Source of the DNA: Salinihabitans flavidus
GTDB taxonomy: Bacteria > Pseudomonadota > Alphaproteobacteria > Rhodobacterales > Rhodobacteraceae
Direction: 5' to 3'
NCBI RefSeq assembly: GCF_900110425.1
Contig: NZ_FODS01000009.1
Span: 60,162-124,161 of the forward strand
Length of the DNA: 64,000 nucleotides
In this document: positions 55,863-64,000 of the stretch, piece by piece
Layout of the letters: each line of letters starts with the position of its first letter
Position numbering within the stretch: the first letter of the stretch is position 1
Position numbers and translations under genes: made by a program
Notes under the pieces: generated by a model
What the model was told of the DNA's origin: nothing
What the model saw: only the letters and a program-made list of their open reading frames with translations
Database searches by the model: none

Positions 55863-57011
55863 TCATCCGCGACGCTGCGCCATGAACCGCTCGAGCCGCT
55901 CCAGTCCCTCGGCAATATCCGCGCTCGACCGGGCATAGGAGAACCGCAACGTGCCCGCCCCGCGCAGCGGATCGAAGTCGAGCCCGGGCGTCACCGCCAC
56001 CCCCGCCTCGTCGAGAATTTCGCGGGCGAAGGCGCGGCTGTCATCGGTCAGATCGCTGACATCGGCATAGACATAGAACGCCCCGTCCGGCGGCGCGAAA
56101 CTGTCGAAACCGGCCTTCGGCAGCCCGTCGATCATCATCTGCCGGTTGCGGCGATAGACGTCCAGGTTTCCCTGCAACTCCTCGGTGCAATCCATCGCGG
56201 CCAGCGCGGCGACCTGCGCCGCGTGCGAGGCACAGATGAACATGTTCTGTGCCAGCCGCTCTATCTTGCGCACGTGCCCTTGCGGCACCACCATCCAGCC
56301 CGCGCGCCAACCGGTCATGGAAAAATACTTGGAAAAGGAATTGATCACATAGCACTCATCGGTGATCTCCAGCGCGCTGACCGCCTTCGCCTCGTATTCG
56401 AGCCCGTGATAGATCTCGTCGCTGATGAACGCCGCGCCGGCCTGCTGCGCCGCGTCGATCAGCGCACCCATCGCGCCGCGATCAAGCATCGTGCCAGTCG
56501 GGTTGGCCGGAGAGGCGACCATAAGCCCCTGAATATCAAGGCCCGCAAAGTCCTCCGGCACAGGTTGAAGCCGGTTCTCGGGGCGTGTCGGCAGGTCCAC
56601 CGGCTCCAGCGACAGCGCCTTGAGAATCTGCCGGTAGCTGGGATAACCCGGCGCGCCGATGGCCACGCGCTCCCCGGCATCGAACAGCGCAGTGAACGCC
56701 AGCAAAAAGGCCCCGGACGATCCCGGCGTCACGATCACCCGCGCCGGATCGAGATCGACGCCGTACCACTCGCCATAGAGCCGCGCGATCCGGTCCCGCA
56801 GCGCCGGAAGACCCAGCGCCACGGTATAGCCAAGCGAGTCCTGCTCCATCGCCCGCGCCAGCGCGGCGCGCGCACCCCCGGGCGCGGCGGTGCTCGGCTG
56901 TCCAACCTCCATGTGGATGATGTGGCGTCCGGCCTCTTCGGCCAGCCGCGCGGCTTCCATCACGTCCATCACAATGAAGGGATCGACTTCCCCCCGGCTT
57001 GAGTTCCGCAT
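55863..57011 (-). CDS. class I/II PLP-dependent aminotransferase
   Basis: 382 residues from the ATG at 57011, because MRNSSRGEVDPFIVMDV is the usual start of this group; an ATG at 57035 would add eight residues. PLP lysine lies in NSFSKYFSMTGWRAGWMV; other fold-I marks are GSSGAFLLAF, SPANPTGT and ISDEIYHGL. Substrate not defined; the family includes aspartate- and aromatic-type enzymes and often carries only a general label. It precedes amiC. Confidence 0.93.
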   Translation of the reverse strand: MRNSSRGEVDPFIVMDVMEAARLAEEAGRHIIHMEVGQPSTAAPGGARAALARAMEQDSLGYTVALGLPALRDRIARLYGEWYGVDLDPARVIVTPGSSGAFLLAFTALFDAGERVAIGAPGYPSYRQILKALSLEPVDLPTRPENRLQPVPEDFAGLDIQGLMVASPANPTGTMLDRGAMGALIDAAQQAGAAFISDEIYHGLEYEAKAVSALEITDECYVINSFSKYFSMTGWRAGWMVVPQGHVRKIERLAQNMFICASHAAQVAALAAMDCTEELQGNLDVYRRNRQMMIDGLPKAGFDSFAPPDGAFYVYADVSDLTDDSRAFAREILDEAGVAVTPGLDFDPLRGAGTLRFSYARSSADIAEGLERLERFMAQRRG

Positions 57012-57035
57012 GATTTTCGTCCCTATTGTGCCCAT

Positions 57036-57529
57036 GACGTTTCACCGCGATTTCGCTGCGCCGTCAACCGGCCTTCCCCCCTGCCCACGCCCGCCCGCCG
57101 GGGTGCATGTGGCGTTCGATTTTGCGCGGGCCGTGAAGGCTGACCGCGCTCTTAACGCTTTGCTCATCGTTCGCGGTCAGGATACGAGGCATTCCGCCCT
57201 GCGCACGACGGTGAAAACGCCGCAACTGCGTCAGATGGTGATCGCGCATGACACCGCGCATGCCGCGTGCGGCCCCAGGGTGCGGCGCATGTCCACGCTT
57301 TGCGGCCAGGGTCGCACGTGGCCGGATCGCGGGCGGCGCCCGCGCCCGCATGTGGCGATCCCGACAGGCCGGGTTTTCCACCCCCGCACGCAATGTCTCG
57401 ACGCCCTGCAAGGGCGCTTGAAAGACCCCGCTATCCATGCCAGTCGCCGGGCAGGTCTTCCACTGTGCAATGCCTGACTGAAACCAGATCACCGCTCCCG
57501 AGCGCGCCGACACCCAAAAGGAGACGACC
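57036..57529. other. gene-free interval between the aminotransferase and dsbA genes
   Basis: About 494 bases. Open frames exist on both strands (plus strand from an ATG at 57034 to 57477, and a minus-strand frame ending at 57064), but neither looks like a known protein. An inverted repeat TGACCGCG / CGCGGTCA (57141-57148 and 57172-57179) surrounds TTAACGCTTTG, and the stretch 57230-57370 is rich in short GC palindromes. It could encode a structured RNA or be a decayed gene. Confidence 0.5.
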
Positions 57530-58276
57530 TTGAAGATACTCACTCTTGCCGCCGCGTTCGCCGCGCTGAGCATGACCCCCGCGACCGCCCTCGATTTCGA
57601 CAACCTCAGCGAGGCAGAGCGCAGCGCCTTCCGCGCCGAAGTCCGCGCCTATCTGCTCGACAATCCCGAAGTGATCATCGAGGCGGTCGAGCAACTGGAA
57701 TCCCGCCAGGCTCAGGATCAGGCCGCACAGGATGCGGCGCTGGTCAGCGCAAACGCAGAGGATATTTTTGACGATGGATATTCCTGGGTCGGCGGTAACC
57801 CCGATGGCGACATCACCCTCGTCGAGTTCATGGATTACCGCTGCGGATATTGCCGCCGCGCTTTCCCAGAGGTTGAGGAACTTATCGCGTCTGACGGGAA
57901 CATCCGATTGATTGTAAAGGAATTTCCGATCCTGGGAGAGGACTCCATGCTCAGCTCTCGTTTCGCCGTGGCGGTCAAGCAGATGGAAGGCGACGATGCC
58001 TACAAATCCGCCCATGACGCGCTCATGACCCTCAAGAGCGAGGTGACCCCCACCGCCCTTGAACGTCTTGCCGACAATCTCGGCATGGACGCCAACGCGA
58101 TCCTTGAGCATATGGACAGCCCAGAGGTGACAGAGGAAATCCGCCAGACCCGCGCGCTCGCGCAGCGTCTTCAGATCACCGGCACCCCCACTTTCGTGAT
58201 GGAGGATCAGCTTCTGCGTGGCTATCTGCCGCTGGACAACATGCGCGCCCTCGTCGCCCAGAAGCGTCAGGACTGA
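57530..58276 (+). CDS. DsbA family thiol:disulfide oxidoreductase
   Basis: 248 residues from a TTG at 57530; AAAGGAG eight bases upstream supports it and the product then begins with a signal peptide MKILTLAAAFAALSMTPATA. The active site is MDYRCGYCRRAFPEVEELI (CGYC) after a 75-residue helical linker; cis-proline loop is ITGTPTFVMED. Com1/ScsC-like DsbA fold in the periplasm, probably oxidising or isomerising disulfides. A terminator follows at 58293. Confidence 0.92.
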   Translation: MKILTLAAAFAALSMTPATALDFDNLSEAERSAFRAEVRAYLLDNPEVIIEAVEQLESRQAQDQAAQDAALVSANAEDIFDDGYSWVGGNPDGDITLVEFMDYRCGYCRRAFPEVEELIASDGNIRLIVKEFPILGEDSMLSSRFAVAVKQMEGDDAYKSAHDALMTLKSEVTPTALERLADNLGMDANAILEHMDSPEVTEEIRQTRALAQRLQITGTPTFVMEDQLLRGYLPLDNMRALVAQKRQD

Positions 58277-58292
58277 CGGCTGCCACCCCACG

Positions 58293-58322
58293 GCTCTGAC
58301 CTGCCCCCGGGCGGGTCAGAGC
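58293..58322 (+). terminator. terminator after the DsbA gene
   Basis: Fourteen-base arms GCTCTGACCTGCCC and GGGCGGGTCAGAGC with one wobble pair, 17 bases after the stop. It is in the gap between convergent dsbA and ispG. Confidence 0.7.
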
Positions 58323-58369
58323 GCTCCCTGCGTGCGCGCCCGGCGCGCACTCCGTCAGGTCAGGCCTTC

Positions 58370-59491
58370 TCAGCTCTCGCTATCGCCGGTCGCCTCGATC
58401 TCTTGGGCGCGTTTCTCGACCTGCTCGACGATATGGTCGATCATCTGATCATTCGACAGCTTGTGGCTCTGCTTTCCGGCCAGATAGACCATTCCCGACC
58501 CGGCCCCGCCGCCGGTGAACCCCACATCCGTCATCAGCGCTTCACCGGGCCCGTTCACCACGCAGCCAATGATCGACAGGCTCATCGGTGTCTTTATGTG
58601 TTCCAGCCGTCTTTCAAGGGCTTCCACCGTCTTGATCACGTCGAATCCCTGTCGCGCGCAGGACGGGCAGGAGATGATATTCACCCCACGGTGTCGCAGC
58701 CCGAGGCTCTTGAGAATCTCGAAGCCGACCTTCACCTCTTCCACCGGATCGGCCGAGAGCGACACGCGCAGCGTATCGCCGATCCCCATCCACAGAAGCT
58801 GCCCCAGCCCGATGGCCGATTTGATCGTGCCGGACACGAAACCGCCGGCCTCTGTAATGCCAAGGTGGATCGGCGCGTCGGTCGCCTCGGCCAGTTGCTG
58901 ATAGGCTGCCGCGGCCATGAAGACATCGCTGGCCTTCACGCTGATCTTGTATTCGTGGAAATCATTGTCTTCGAGAATGCGGATATGCTCCAACCCCGAT
59001 TCTACCATCGCGTCGGGACACGGTTCGCCATATTTTTCAAGCAGATGCCGTTCAAGAGAGCCGGCATTCACGCCGATGCGAATCGAACATCCGTGATCCT
59101 TCGCCGCCCGGATCACCTCCTTGACCCGCCTCTCATCCCCGATGTTGCCGGGGTTGATCCGCAGACAGGCTGCGCCCGCCTCCGCCGCCTCGATGGCGCG
59201 TTTGTAGTGAAAATGAATGTCAGCCACGATCGGCACCGGGCTTTCGCGCACCACCTCGCGCAGCACGCGGGTGGAGGCCGCATCCGGGGTCGAGACGCGC
59301 ACGATATCGGCACCGGCCTCCGCCACCGCCTGCACCTGCGCCACGGTTGCGGCAACGTCGGAACTGTCGGTGTTGGTCATGGTCTGCACCGCGATCGGCG
59401 CCCCGTCTCCGACCGGCACGTTGCCAACGTAGATCCGACGCGATCTGCGACGCTCTATGTTGCGCCAGGGGCGGATGGGATTGATCGACAT
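58370..59491 (-). CDS. ispG: 4-hydroxy-3-methylbut-2-en-1-yl diphosphate synthase
   Basis: 373 residues. N-terminal TIM barrel ([43 protein letters not shown]) and C-terminal 4Fe-4S domain with [14 protein letters not shown] and CVVNGPGEA. Reduces MEcPP to HMBPP in the MEP isoprenoid pathway, using electrons from flavodoxin or ferredoxin. Comes 80 bases after the RodZ-like gene in the same direction. Confidence 0.98.
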   Translation of the reverse strand: MSINPIRPWRNIERRRSRRIYVGNVPVGDGAPIAVQTMTNTDSSDVAATVAQVQAVAEAGADIVRVSTPDAASTRVLREVVRESPVPIVADIHFHYKRAIEAAEAGAACLRINPGNIGDERRVKEVIRAAKDHGCSIRIGVNAGSLERHLLEKYGEPCPDAMVESGLEHIRILEDNDFHEYKISVKASDVFMAAAAYQQLAEATDAPIHLGITEAGGFVSGTIKSAIGLGQLLWMGIGDTLRVSLSADPVEEVKVGFEILKSLGLRHRGVNIISCPSCARQGFDVIKTVEALERRLEHIKTPMSLSIIGCVVNGPGEALMTDVGFTGGGAGSGMVYLAGKQSHKLSNDQMIDHIVEQVEKRAQEIEATGDSES

Positions 59492-59571
59492 CGCAATGGG
59501 TCCCGTTCGGCTTAGGTCAGGGCTTACCTAATGGTGCAAGGGCAAAGGGGCAATGCACTGCGGGCGAATTC

Positions 59572-60783
59572 TCAGTTTCCGTCGCCCTGAACAACGCCCT
59601 GCGCGGCGGCTATCGCTACGATGCGGGCCAGCTCCGGGTCGCTCTCCAGATCGGCGACGTCATATTTCTCACGCAGTCCGTTCGCGTCGAGCGCAAGCTC
59701 ACGCACCGTGTTGGTGCCCTGCCCTGCCGGGCCATACAAGTCTCCGTCGAGCTTGAAATAGATTGACCCCGACATGCCTGCACGAAGCGTGGGCGGCTCT
59801 TCGGATGCAGGCAGCACATATTCCTCCCCGGCATCGAGGATCTTTTCGAAGATCACCGTGCCATCGGCGGCCCGCACCCGAACCCAGGCCGGCCGTACCG
59901 CGAACATCACCATATCAGGTGCAGCTTCCTCAACCACCTGCGGCACGGTGGCCGGGATCGGTTCGGAGGATGCGATGGATGTCATCGCCGGCTCACGCGG
60001 CATGAAAGATCCGACAGCCGACGGGTCGAGGGTGGATATCGGCCCGTCCCGCGCGACCAGAACCGGCACGTCGAGCGCCTGGGGTCGATAAAGTCTGTCA
60101 AGCGCATCTGCCGGCGGAGAGAAGACCCCCGCGCTTTCCACAGCGTTCTCGTCCTGATCCTGCTGCGCACTCGACGCCATCGCGGTTTCAAGTGGATCAA
60201 GCTCCGCAAGCACCATCGGCGACTGATCGACCGGCGCAAGGCTCACACGCTGCACCTCGCGCAGTACGCTCCACCCTCCATATCCTATGCCCCCGATCAG
60301 CGCGAGAAGAACCAGCATCGAGCCTATGGCCCGCGGCTCAATCCGCGACAGGATCGAATCCTGAACCGGCGCAAAGGGTGTGTCCGGCCTCAGGAAGGGG
60401 TCGTGCTCTCCCGTGGCCGCGATCGCGGCTTCCGGCTTGCGGATGGTTGACGCGGCCGCAGACATGCCATGTGCCGTCGTAAAACCACTTTCCCGGCAAA
60501 AGTCTGCAAAACAATCGTCGGCATCCAACCCGAGATAGCGGGCATAGGACCGCACGTAGCCAGCAATAAAACCGGGCGTTTCGAAAGCGGAAGGATCGCA
60601 ATTTTCAATTGCGGCGATATAGGCGGCACGGATTCGAAGTTCGCGCTGCACGTCGAGAAGCGATTTGCCCATCGTGGCGCGTTCGCCGCGCATCACATCG
60701 CCAAGGCGCAGATCGTAGTCGTCGAATCCCTTGGGTCCGACGTCTTCCTGATTTTCGGAAATGCGCTCTTTGCGCCCGATCAT
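59572..60783 (-). CDS. RodZ-like helix-turn-helix membrane protein
   Basis: 403 residues. N-terminal cytoplasmic HTH (about 24-95: DVMRGERATMGKSLLDVQREL, PGFIAGYVRSYARYLGLD), one membrane segment (about 170-190, GSMLVLLALIGGIGYGG), a long Pro/Ser/Asp-rich linker and a C-terminal DUF4115 domain (about 285-355, with VRAADGTVIFEKILDAGEEY). This is the domain order of RodZ, which links MreB to the cell-wall machinery. The pairing of an HTH-DUF4115 gene with ispG is common in proteobacteria. Confidence 0.85.
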   Translation of the reverse strand: MIGRKERISENQEDVGPKGFDDYDLRLGDVMRGERATMGKSLLDVQRELRIRAAYIAAIENCDPSAFETPGFIAGYVRSYARYLGLDADDCFADFCRESGFTTAHGMSAAASTIRKPEAAIAATGEHDPFLRPDTPFAPVQDSILSRIEPRAIGSMLVLLALIGGIGYGGWSVLREVQRVSLAPVDQSPMVLAELDPLETAMASSAQQDQDENAVESAGVFSPPADALDRLYRPQALDVPVLVARDGPISTLDPSAVGSFMPREPAMTSIASSEPIPATVPQVVEEAAPDMVMFAVRPAWVRVRAADGTVIFEKILDAGEEYVLPASEEPPTLRAGMSGSIYFKLDGDLYGPAGQGTNTVRELALDANGLREKYDVADLESDPELARIVAIAAAQGVVQGDGN

Positions 60784-60899
60784 GGCATCTGCCTCATCTC
60801 GCCCTCGTCAGCCCTTACCCGATTCCATCCCCGACTCGGGTCAGACCTTTCTTAGGCTCAAGCTAACACAAGACAAGGAATATTACAGCTTTGACTCAA

Positions 60900-62123
60900 T
60901 CAGGCAGAGAGTTCGGCACGATTCAGCGCACAATGACTCCAGAGTTCATCCATCGCACGGACGAGCTTGTCCATCTCGCCCGGCCCATGCACGGGCGACG
61001 GGGTAAAGCGCAGACGCTCCGTCCCGCGTGGTACGGTGGGGAAGTTGATTGGCTGCACATAAATGCCATAGCCGTCCAGCAGCATGTCGCTTAGCTGCTT
61101 GGTATGCACAGGATCGCCCACGATCACGGGCACGATATGCGAGCCGTGGTCGATGATCGGCAGCCCCATCCCCTTGAGACGGGTCTTGAGGATTTTCGCC
61201 CTCTCCTGATGCAAGTCGCGCAGCGCCTGATCGCGCTTGAGATGCGCCACCGACGCGGCAGCCCCCGCCGCGACAGCGGGCGGAAGCGATGTGGTGAAAA
61301 TGAATCCCGGCGCATAAGAGCGGATGGCATCGCACATCTTCGCCGAGGCCGCGATATACCCGCCCATCACGCCATAGGCTTTGGCCAGTGTGCCGTTGAT
61401 GATGTCGAGCCGGTGCATGATCCGGTCCCGTTCCGCCACGCCGGCGCCGCGCGGGCCGTACATACCCACCGCATGCACCTCGTCGATATAGGTCATCGCG
61501 CCGAATTCGTCGGCAAGATCGCAAATTTCTTCGATCGGCCCGAAATCGCCATCCATCGAATAGACCGATTCGAAGGCGATCAGCTTCGGCGCCGCCGAAT
61601 CGTCCGCTTCCAGCAATTCGCGCAGATGCTCCACGTCGTTGTGGCGGAAAATTCGCTTGGCTCCGCCATTGCGCCGCACCCCCTCGATCATCGAGGCATG
61701 GTTTAGCTCATCGGAATAAATGATCAGCCCGGGAAACAGCTTCGGCAGGGTCGAAAGCGTGGCGTCATTCGCGATATAGGCAGAGGTGAAAAGAAGCGCC
61801 GCTTCCTTGCCATGCAAATCCGCAAGCTCGGCCTCAAGCCGCTTGTGAAACACGGTGGTGCCGGAAATATTGCGCGTTCCGCCCGATCCAGCGCCGGTCG
61901 CGTCGATCGCCTCGTGCATTGCTTCAATGATGACAGGATGCTGCCCCATGCCGAGATAGTCGTTGCCACACCAGACACTGATCGGCTCCTGAGTGCCGTC
62001 GGGCTTTGTCCAGACGGCATGTGGAAACTGTCCGTTCCGGCGCTCAATATCAATGAAGGTACGATATCGCCCCTCATCATGCAGGCGTTGCAGGGCCTCA
62101 TCGAGCTTGGCATCGAAATTCAT
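60900..62123 (-). CDS. hemA: 5-aminolevulinate synthase
   Basis: 407 residues, ALAS of the Shemin pathway, which marks an alphaproteobacterium. The PLP lysine is in [15 protein letters not shown]; other motifs are [38 protein letters not shown] and [15 protein letters not shown]. Condenses glycine and succinyl-CoA, the first step of tetrapyrrole synthesis. An FNR-type box (62292-62305) lies 169 bases upstream. In R. sphaeroides, hemA is known to be an FnrL target. Confidence 0.98.
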   Translation of the reverse strand: MNFDAKLDEALQRLHDEGRYRTFIDIERRNGQFPHAVWTKPDGTQEPISVWCGNDYLGMGQHPVIIEAMHEAIDATGAGSGGTRNISGTTVFHKRLEAELADLHGKEAALLFTSAYIANDATLSTLPKLFPGLIIYSDELNHASMIEGVRRNGGAKRIFRHNDVEHLRELLEADDSAAPKLIAFESVYSMDGDFGPIEEICDLADEFGAMTYIDEVHAVGMYGPRGAGVAERDRIMHRLDIINGTLAKAYGVMGGYIAASAKMCDAIRSYAPGFIFTTSLPPAVAAGAAASVAHLKRDQALRDLHQERAKILKTRLKGMGLPIIDHGSHIVPVIVGDPVHTKQLSDMLLDGYGIYVQPINFPTVPRGTERLRFTPSPVHGPGEMDKLVRAMDELWSHCALNRAELSA

Positions 62124-62291
62124 CGGGCGCGTTCCTCCATCTTCCGCCGGACCTTGTTAACACAATTCCAGCCCTCAACCCAAGGGTCAAGTATTCACTT
62201 ATTCGAATAGACATTGCCTGTTCTTTCGGTCTGCCCTGTCTAGACGGCCCCTCTCTCATACAACAGGTAACAAATTGACGCTCCTGCCGCC

Positions 62292-62305
62292 TTGATCTGC
62301 GTCAA
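62292..62305. promoter_or_regulatory. FNR-type box between hemA and the M20 dipeptidase gene
   Basis: TTGAT-CTGC-GTCAA, a good match to the FNR form TTGAY-N4-RTCAA. It is 169 bases before hemA (minus) and 80 bases before the dipeptidase start (plus); hemA is the better-known target. Confidence 0.7.
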
Positions 62306-62384
62306 GCGCATTGGACACTCCCGCACGTCCTGATAGGCTCCGCGCGAACCAGATGCAATCAGCCCAAACGAGGAGTGCGCGCGC

Positions 62385-63764
62385 ATGTCGCTCGAACCTG
62401 TTCTTTCGCGAATTGATGACGACCTTTCCGGGGCGACCGACCGCCTGCTGGCCCTATTGCGTATTCCGTCGATCTCGACCGATCCGGCCTTCGAGGCTGA
62501 CTGCGATGCGGCTGCCGACTGGCTTGTTGCCGACCTGAAAAGTCTCGGGGCAAAGGCCGAAAAACGCGCCACGCCGGGCCATCCGATGATCGTGGGTCAT
62601 TTCGACGGCGACGGCCCGCATCTGCTTTTTTACGGTCACTATGACGTGCAGCCGGTCGATCCGCTTGATCTGTGGGACTCGCCGCCGTTCGAACCCGCGT
62701 TGGAAGACACCCCCAAAGGCAAGGTGATCCGCGGTCGCGGCGCCTCCGACGACAAGGGCCAGCTCATGACCTTCGTCGAGGCTTGCCGGGCGTGGAAAGA
62801 GGTGCACGGCACCCTGCCCTGCCGCATCACCTTCTTTTTCGAGGGCGAAGAGGAATCCGGCTCGCCCTCGCTCGTTCCCTTCATGCAGGACAACGCAGAA
62901 GAGCTGACGGCCGACATCGCGCTGATCTGCGACACCGGCCTGTTCGGAGAGGAAACCCCCGCCATCATCACCACGCTGCGCGGACTTCTGGGTGAAGAAC
63001 TGACAATCACCGGCGCCGACAAGGATCTGCACTCGGGCATGTATGGTGGTATTGCCATGAACCCGATCCGCGTGCTGGGCGGAATCGTTGCCAATCTGCA
63101 CGACGATGCCGGACGCATCACAGTGCCGGGTTTTTACGATGGCGTGCCGGAATTGCCAGAGGATGTGGCCGCGCAATGGGCCGGTCTCGGGCACGATGCC
63201 TCTGCCTTTCTCGGTGCTGTCGGGCTGAGCGCGCCTGCCGGCGAGACGGACCGAACCCCGCTGGAAATGATCTGGTCGCGTCCCACCTGCGATGTGAACG
63301 GCATTTGGGGCGGCTATACCGGCGACGGGTTCAAGACGGTATTGCCGTCTCAGGCCCATGCCAAGATCAGTTTCCGCCTCGTGGGCGATCAGGATCCGCT
63401 GAAGATTCGCGAAAGCTTCCGCGCTTGGGTGCAGGAGCAACTGCCGCCCGACTGCACGGTGGAGTTCAAGGGCCACGGTGCTTCGGGTGCGTCGGCCATG
63501 TCCACCGATCACCCCGCATTCGAAGCGGCGCGCCAAGCGCTGTCGGAGGAGTGGCCCAAGCCTGCTGCCTACGTCGGCTGCGGCGGTTCGATCCCGATCG
63601 CAGGGCATTTCAAGTCCCTGCTGGGCATGAACGCGATGCTCGTGGGTTTCGGAAAGGATGACGACGCCATCCACTCCCCGAACGAGAAATACGACCTCGA
63701 AAGTTTCCACAAGGGCATCCGAAGCTGGGCCCGCATTCTCGACGCGGTCACCCGGAACGCCTGA
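62385..63764 (+). CDS. M20 family dipeptidase (carnosinase-like)
   Basis: 459 residues. Metal-site motifs: LLFYGHYDVQPVDP, GRGASDDKGQLMTFVEA, FFFEGEEESGSPSL, DLHSGMYGGIAMNP (dimerisation-domain histidine) and IAGHFKSLLGMN with the last histidine before the C-terminus. Length, and the absence of an aminoacylase-type PDEEG block, place it in the M20 dipeptidase group rather than with the two amidohydrolases at 28.5-30.9 kb. GAGGAG precedes the ATG. Hydrolyses small peptides in the cytoplasm. Confidence 0.93.
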   Translation: MSLEPVLSRIDDDLSGATDRLLALLRIPSISTDPAFEADCDAAADWLVADLKSLGAKAEKRATPGHPMIVGHFDGDGPHLLFYGHYDVQPVDPLDLWDSPPFEPALEDTPKGKVIRGRGASDDKGQLMTFVEACRAWKEVHGTLPCRITFFFEGEEESGSPSLVPFMQDNAEELTADIALICDTGLFGEETPAIITTLRGLLGEELTITGADKDLHSGMYGGIAMNPIRVLGGIVANLHDDAGRITVPGFYDGVPELPEDVAAQWAGLGHDASAFLGAVGLSAPAGETDRTPLEMIWSRPTCDVNGIWGGYTGDGFKTVLPSQAHAKISFRLVGDQDPLKIRESFRAWVQEQLPPDCTVEFKGHGASGASAMSTDHPAFEAARQALSEEWPKPAAYVGCGGSIPIAGHFKSLLGMNAMLVGFGKDDDAIHSPNEKYDLESFHKGIRSWARILDAVTRNA

Positions 63765-63803
63765 CAATTGCTGCGGCCAGCCCGATGAAAGACGGGTGTC
63801 TAT

Positions 63804-63833
63804 GCGTTCAGGGGCGCCCTCGTCCCTGAACGC
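63804..63833 (+). terminator. hairpin after the M20 dipeptidase gene
   Basis: GCGTTCAGGG and CCCTGAACGC arms with a ten-base loop, 39 bases after the stop. A second small hairpin follows at about 63869. No clear T-tract. Confidence 0.5.
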
Positions 63834-63939
63834 GGGTCGGCCACCGACACGGCGACGAACGCATCTAGGGGCAGACCTGCCCCTCTGGCCAGACGCATTT
63901 CTGCGTGATGGGGCCTGAGATAAAAAATTCAGGGAAAAG

Positions 63940-64000
63940 TGGCGCGGTTGACGGGACTCGAACCCGCGACCCCCGGCGTGACAGGCCGGTACTCTAACCA
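63940..64000 (-). tRNA. tRNA-Asp (anticodon GTC), 5' end outside the window
   Basis: On the minus strand the sequence reads D-loop end TGGTTAGAGT, anticodon stem-loop CCGGCCTGTCACGCCGG with anticodon GTC, T-arm GCGGGTTCGAGTCCCGT, acceptor strand CAACCGC, discriminator G and an encoded CCA (63940-63942). About 16-17 bases of the 5' acceptor and D stem are missing beyond position 64000. Confidence 0.95.

Noticed and set aside
57064..57603. Minus-strand frame of 179 codons overlapping the start of dsbA
   Set aside because: It overlaps the well-supported signal peptide of the DsbA protein and shows no domain; kept only as a note on the gene-free interval.

Overview
The window is a 64-kb stretch of a GC-rich alphaproteobacterial chromosome, almost certainly from the order Rhodobacterales (Rhodobacteraceae/Roseobacteraceae); no genus is assigned. 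The evidence is the gene content and order (ccmABCD-ccmG, holC-pepA-lptFG-lptD-surA-pdxA-rsmA, DUF4167 protein, prmC-prfA, alaS-recA, ihfB-lapA-trpF-trpB, dsbA/ispG/RodZ-like/hemA), a GTTC-N7-GTTC SOS box in front of recA, an ALA-synthase hemA, and FNR-type boxes. Most of the window is core housekeeping sequence; genes are closely packed with many 1-4 base start/stop overlaps.

Layout. 1-3.2 kb: end of lipA, a DMT transporter, an LpxL-type acyltransferase and a DUF1223 protein. 3.4-6.2 kb: acnA. 6.4-9.2 kb: cytochrome c maturation genes ccmABCDG (minus strand). 9.4-12.7 kb: an ABC-F ATPase, a MarC protein and a membrane-anchored retropepsin-like protease. 12.7-13.85 kb: an inserted HNH endonuclease gene bracketed by a 29-bp exact duplication of the retropepsin 3' end. 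14.1-16 kb: holC and pepA. 16.2-23.6 kb: a tightly overlapped lipopolysaccharide-transport/outer-membrane operon (lptF, lptG, lptD, surA, pdxA, rsmA). 23.6-27.4 kb: DUF4167 protein, prmC, prfA, a small secreted protein, DUF1499 protein. 27.5-30.9 kb: agmatinase and two tandem M20 amidohydrolases. 30.9-34.8 kb: mazG, an orphan Fe(III)-type binding protein, typA. 34.8-39.6 kb: histidine phosphatase, DUF1330, alaS, recA. 39.8-43.7 kb: sulfotransferase-like gene, DUF2237, trpB, trpF, lapA, ihfB. 44-45.3 kb: tig. 45.4-48.5 kb: an accessory redox module (PqqD-like protein, ferric-reductase-like flavoprotein, divergent pentaheme cytochrome c) around an exact FNR box. 48.5-52.3 kb: prfB and a class A penicillin-binding protein. 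52.8-54.4 kb: sialidase-like protein plus membrane protein. 54.6-60.8 kb: amiC, an aminotransferase, a DsbA-like protein, ispG, a RodZ-like protein. 60.9-63.8 kb: hemA and an M20 dipeptidase; a tRNA-Asp runs off the right edge.

Items most worth a second look: (1) the HNH element inserted at the retropepsin 3' end with an att-like duplication but no recombinase; (2) a three-copy intergenic repeat (14.0, 26.9 and 54.5 kb) carrying 11-bp-phased TACCGAC units, always same orientation and always just after the 3' end of a minus-strand gene; (3) the FNR-box-centred flavoprotein/PqqD/pentaheme-cytochrome locus; (4) several unassigned palindromic operators (agmatinase, acnA, iron-binding protein). 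No CRISPR array, prophage or complete IS was seen.
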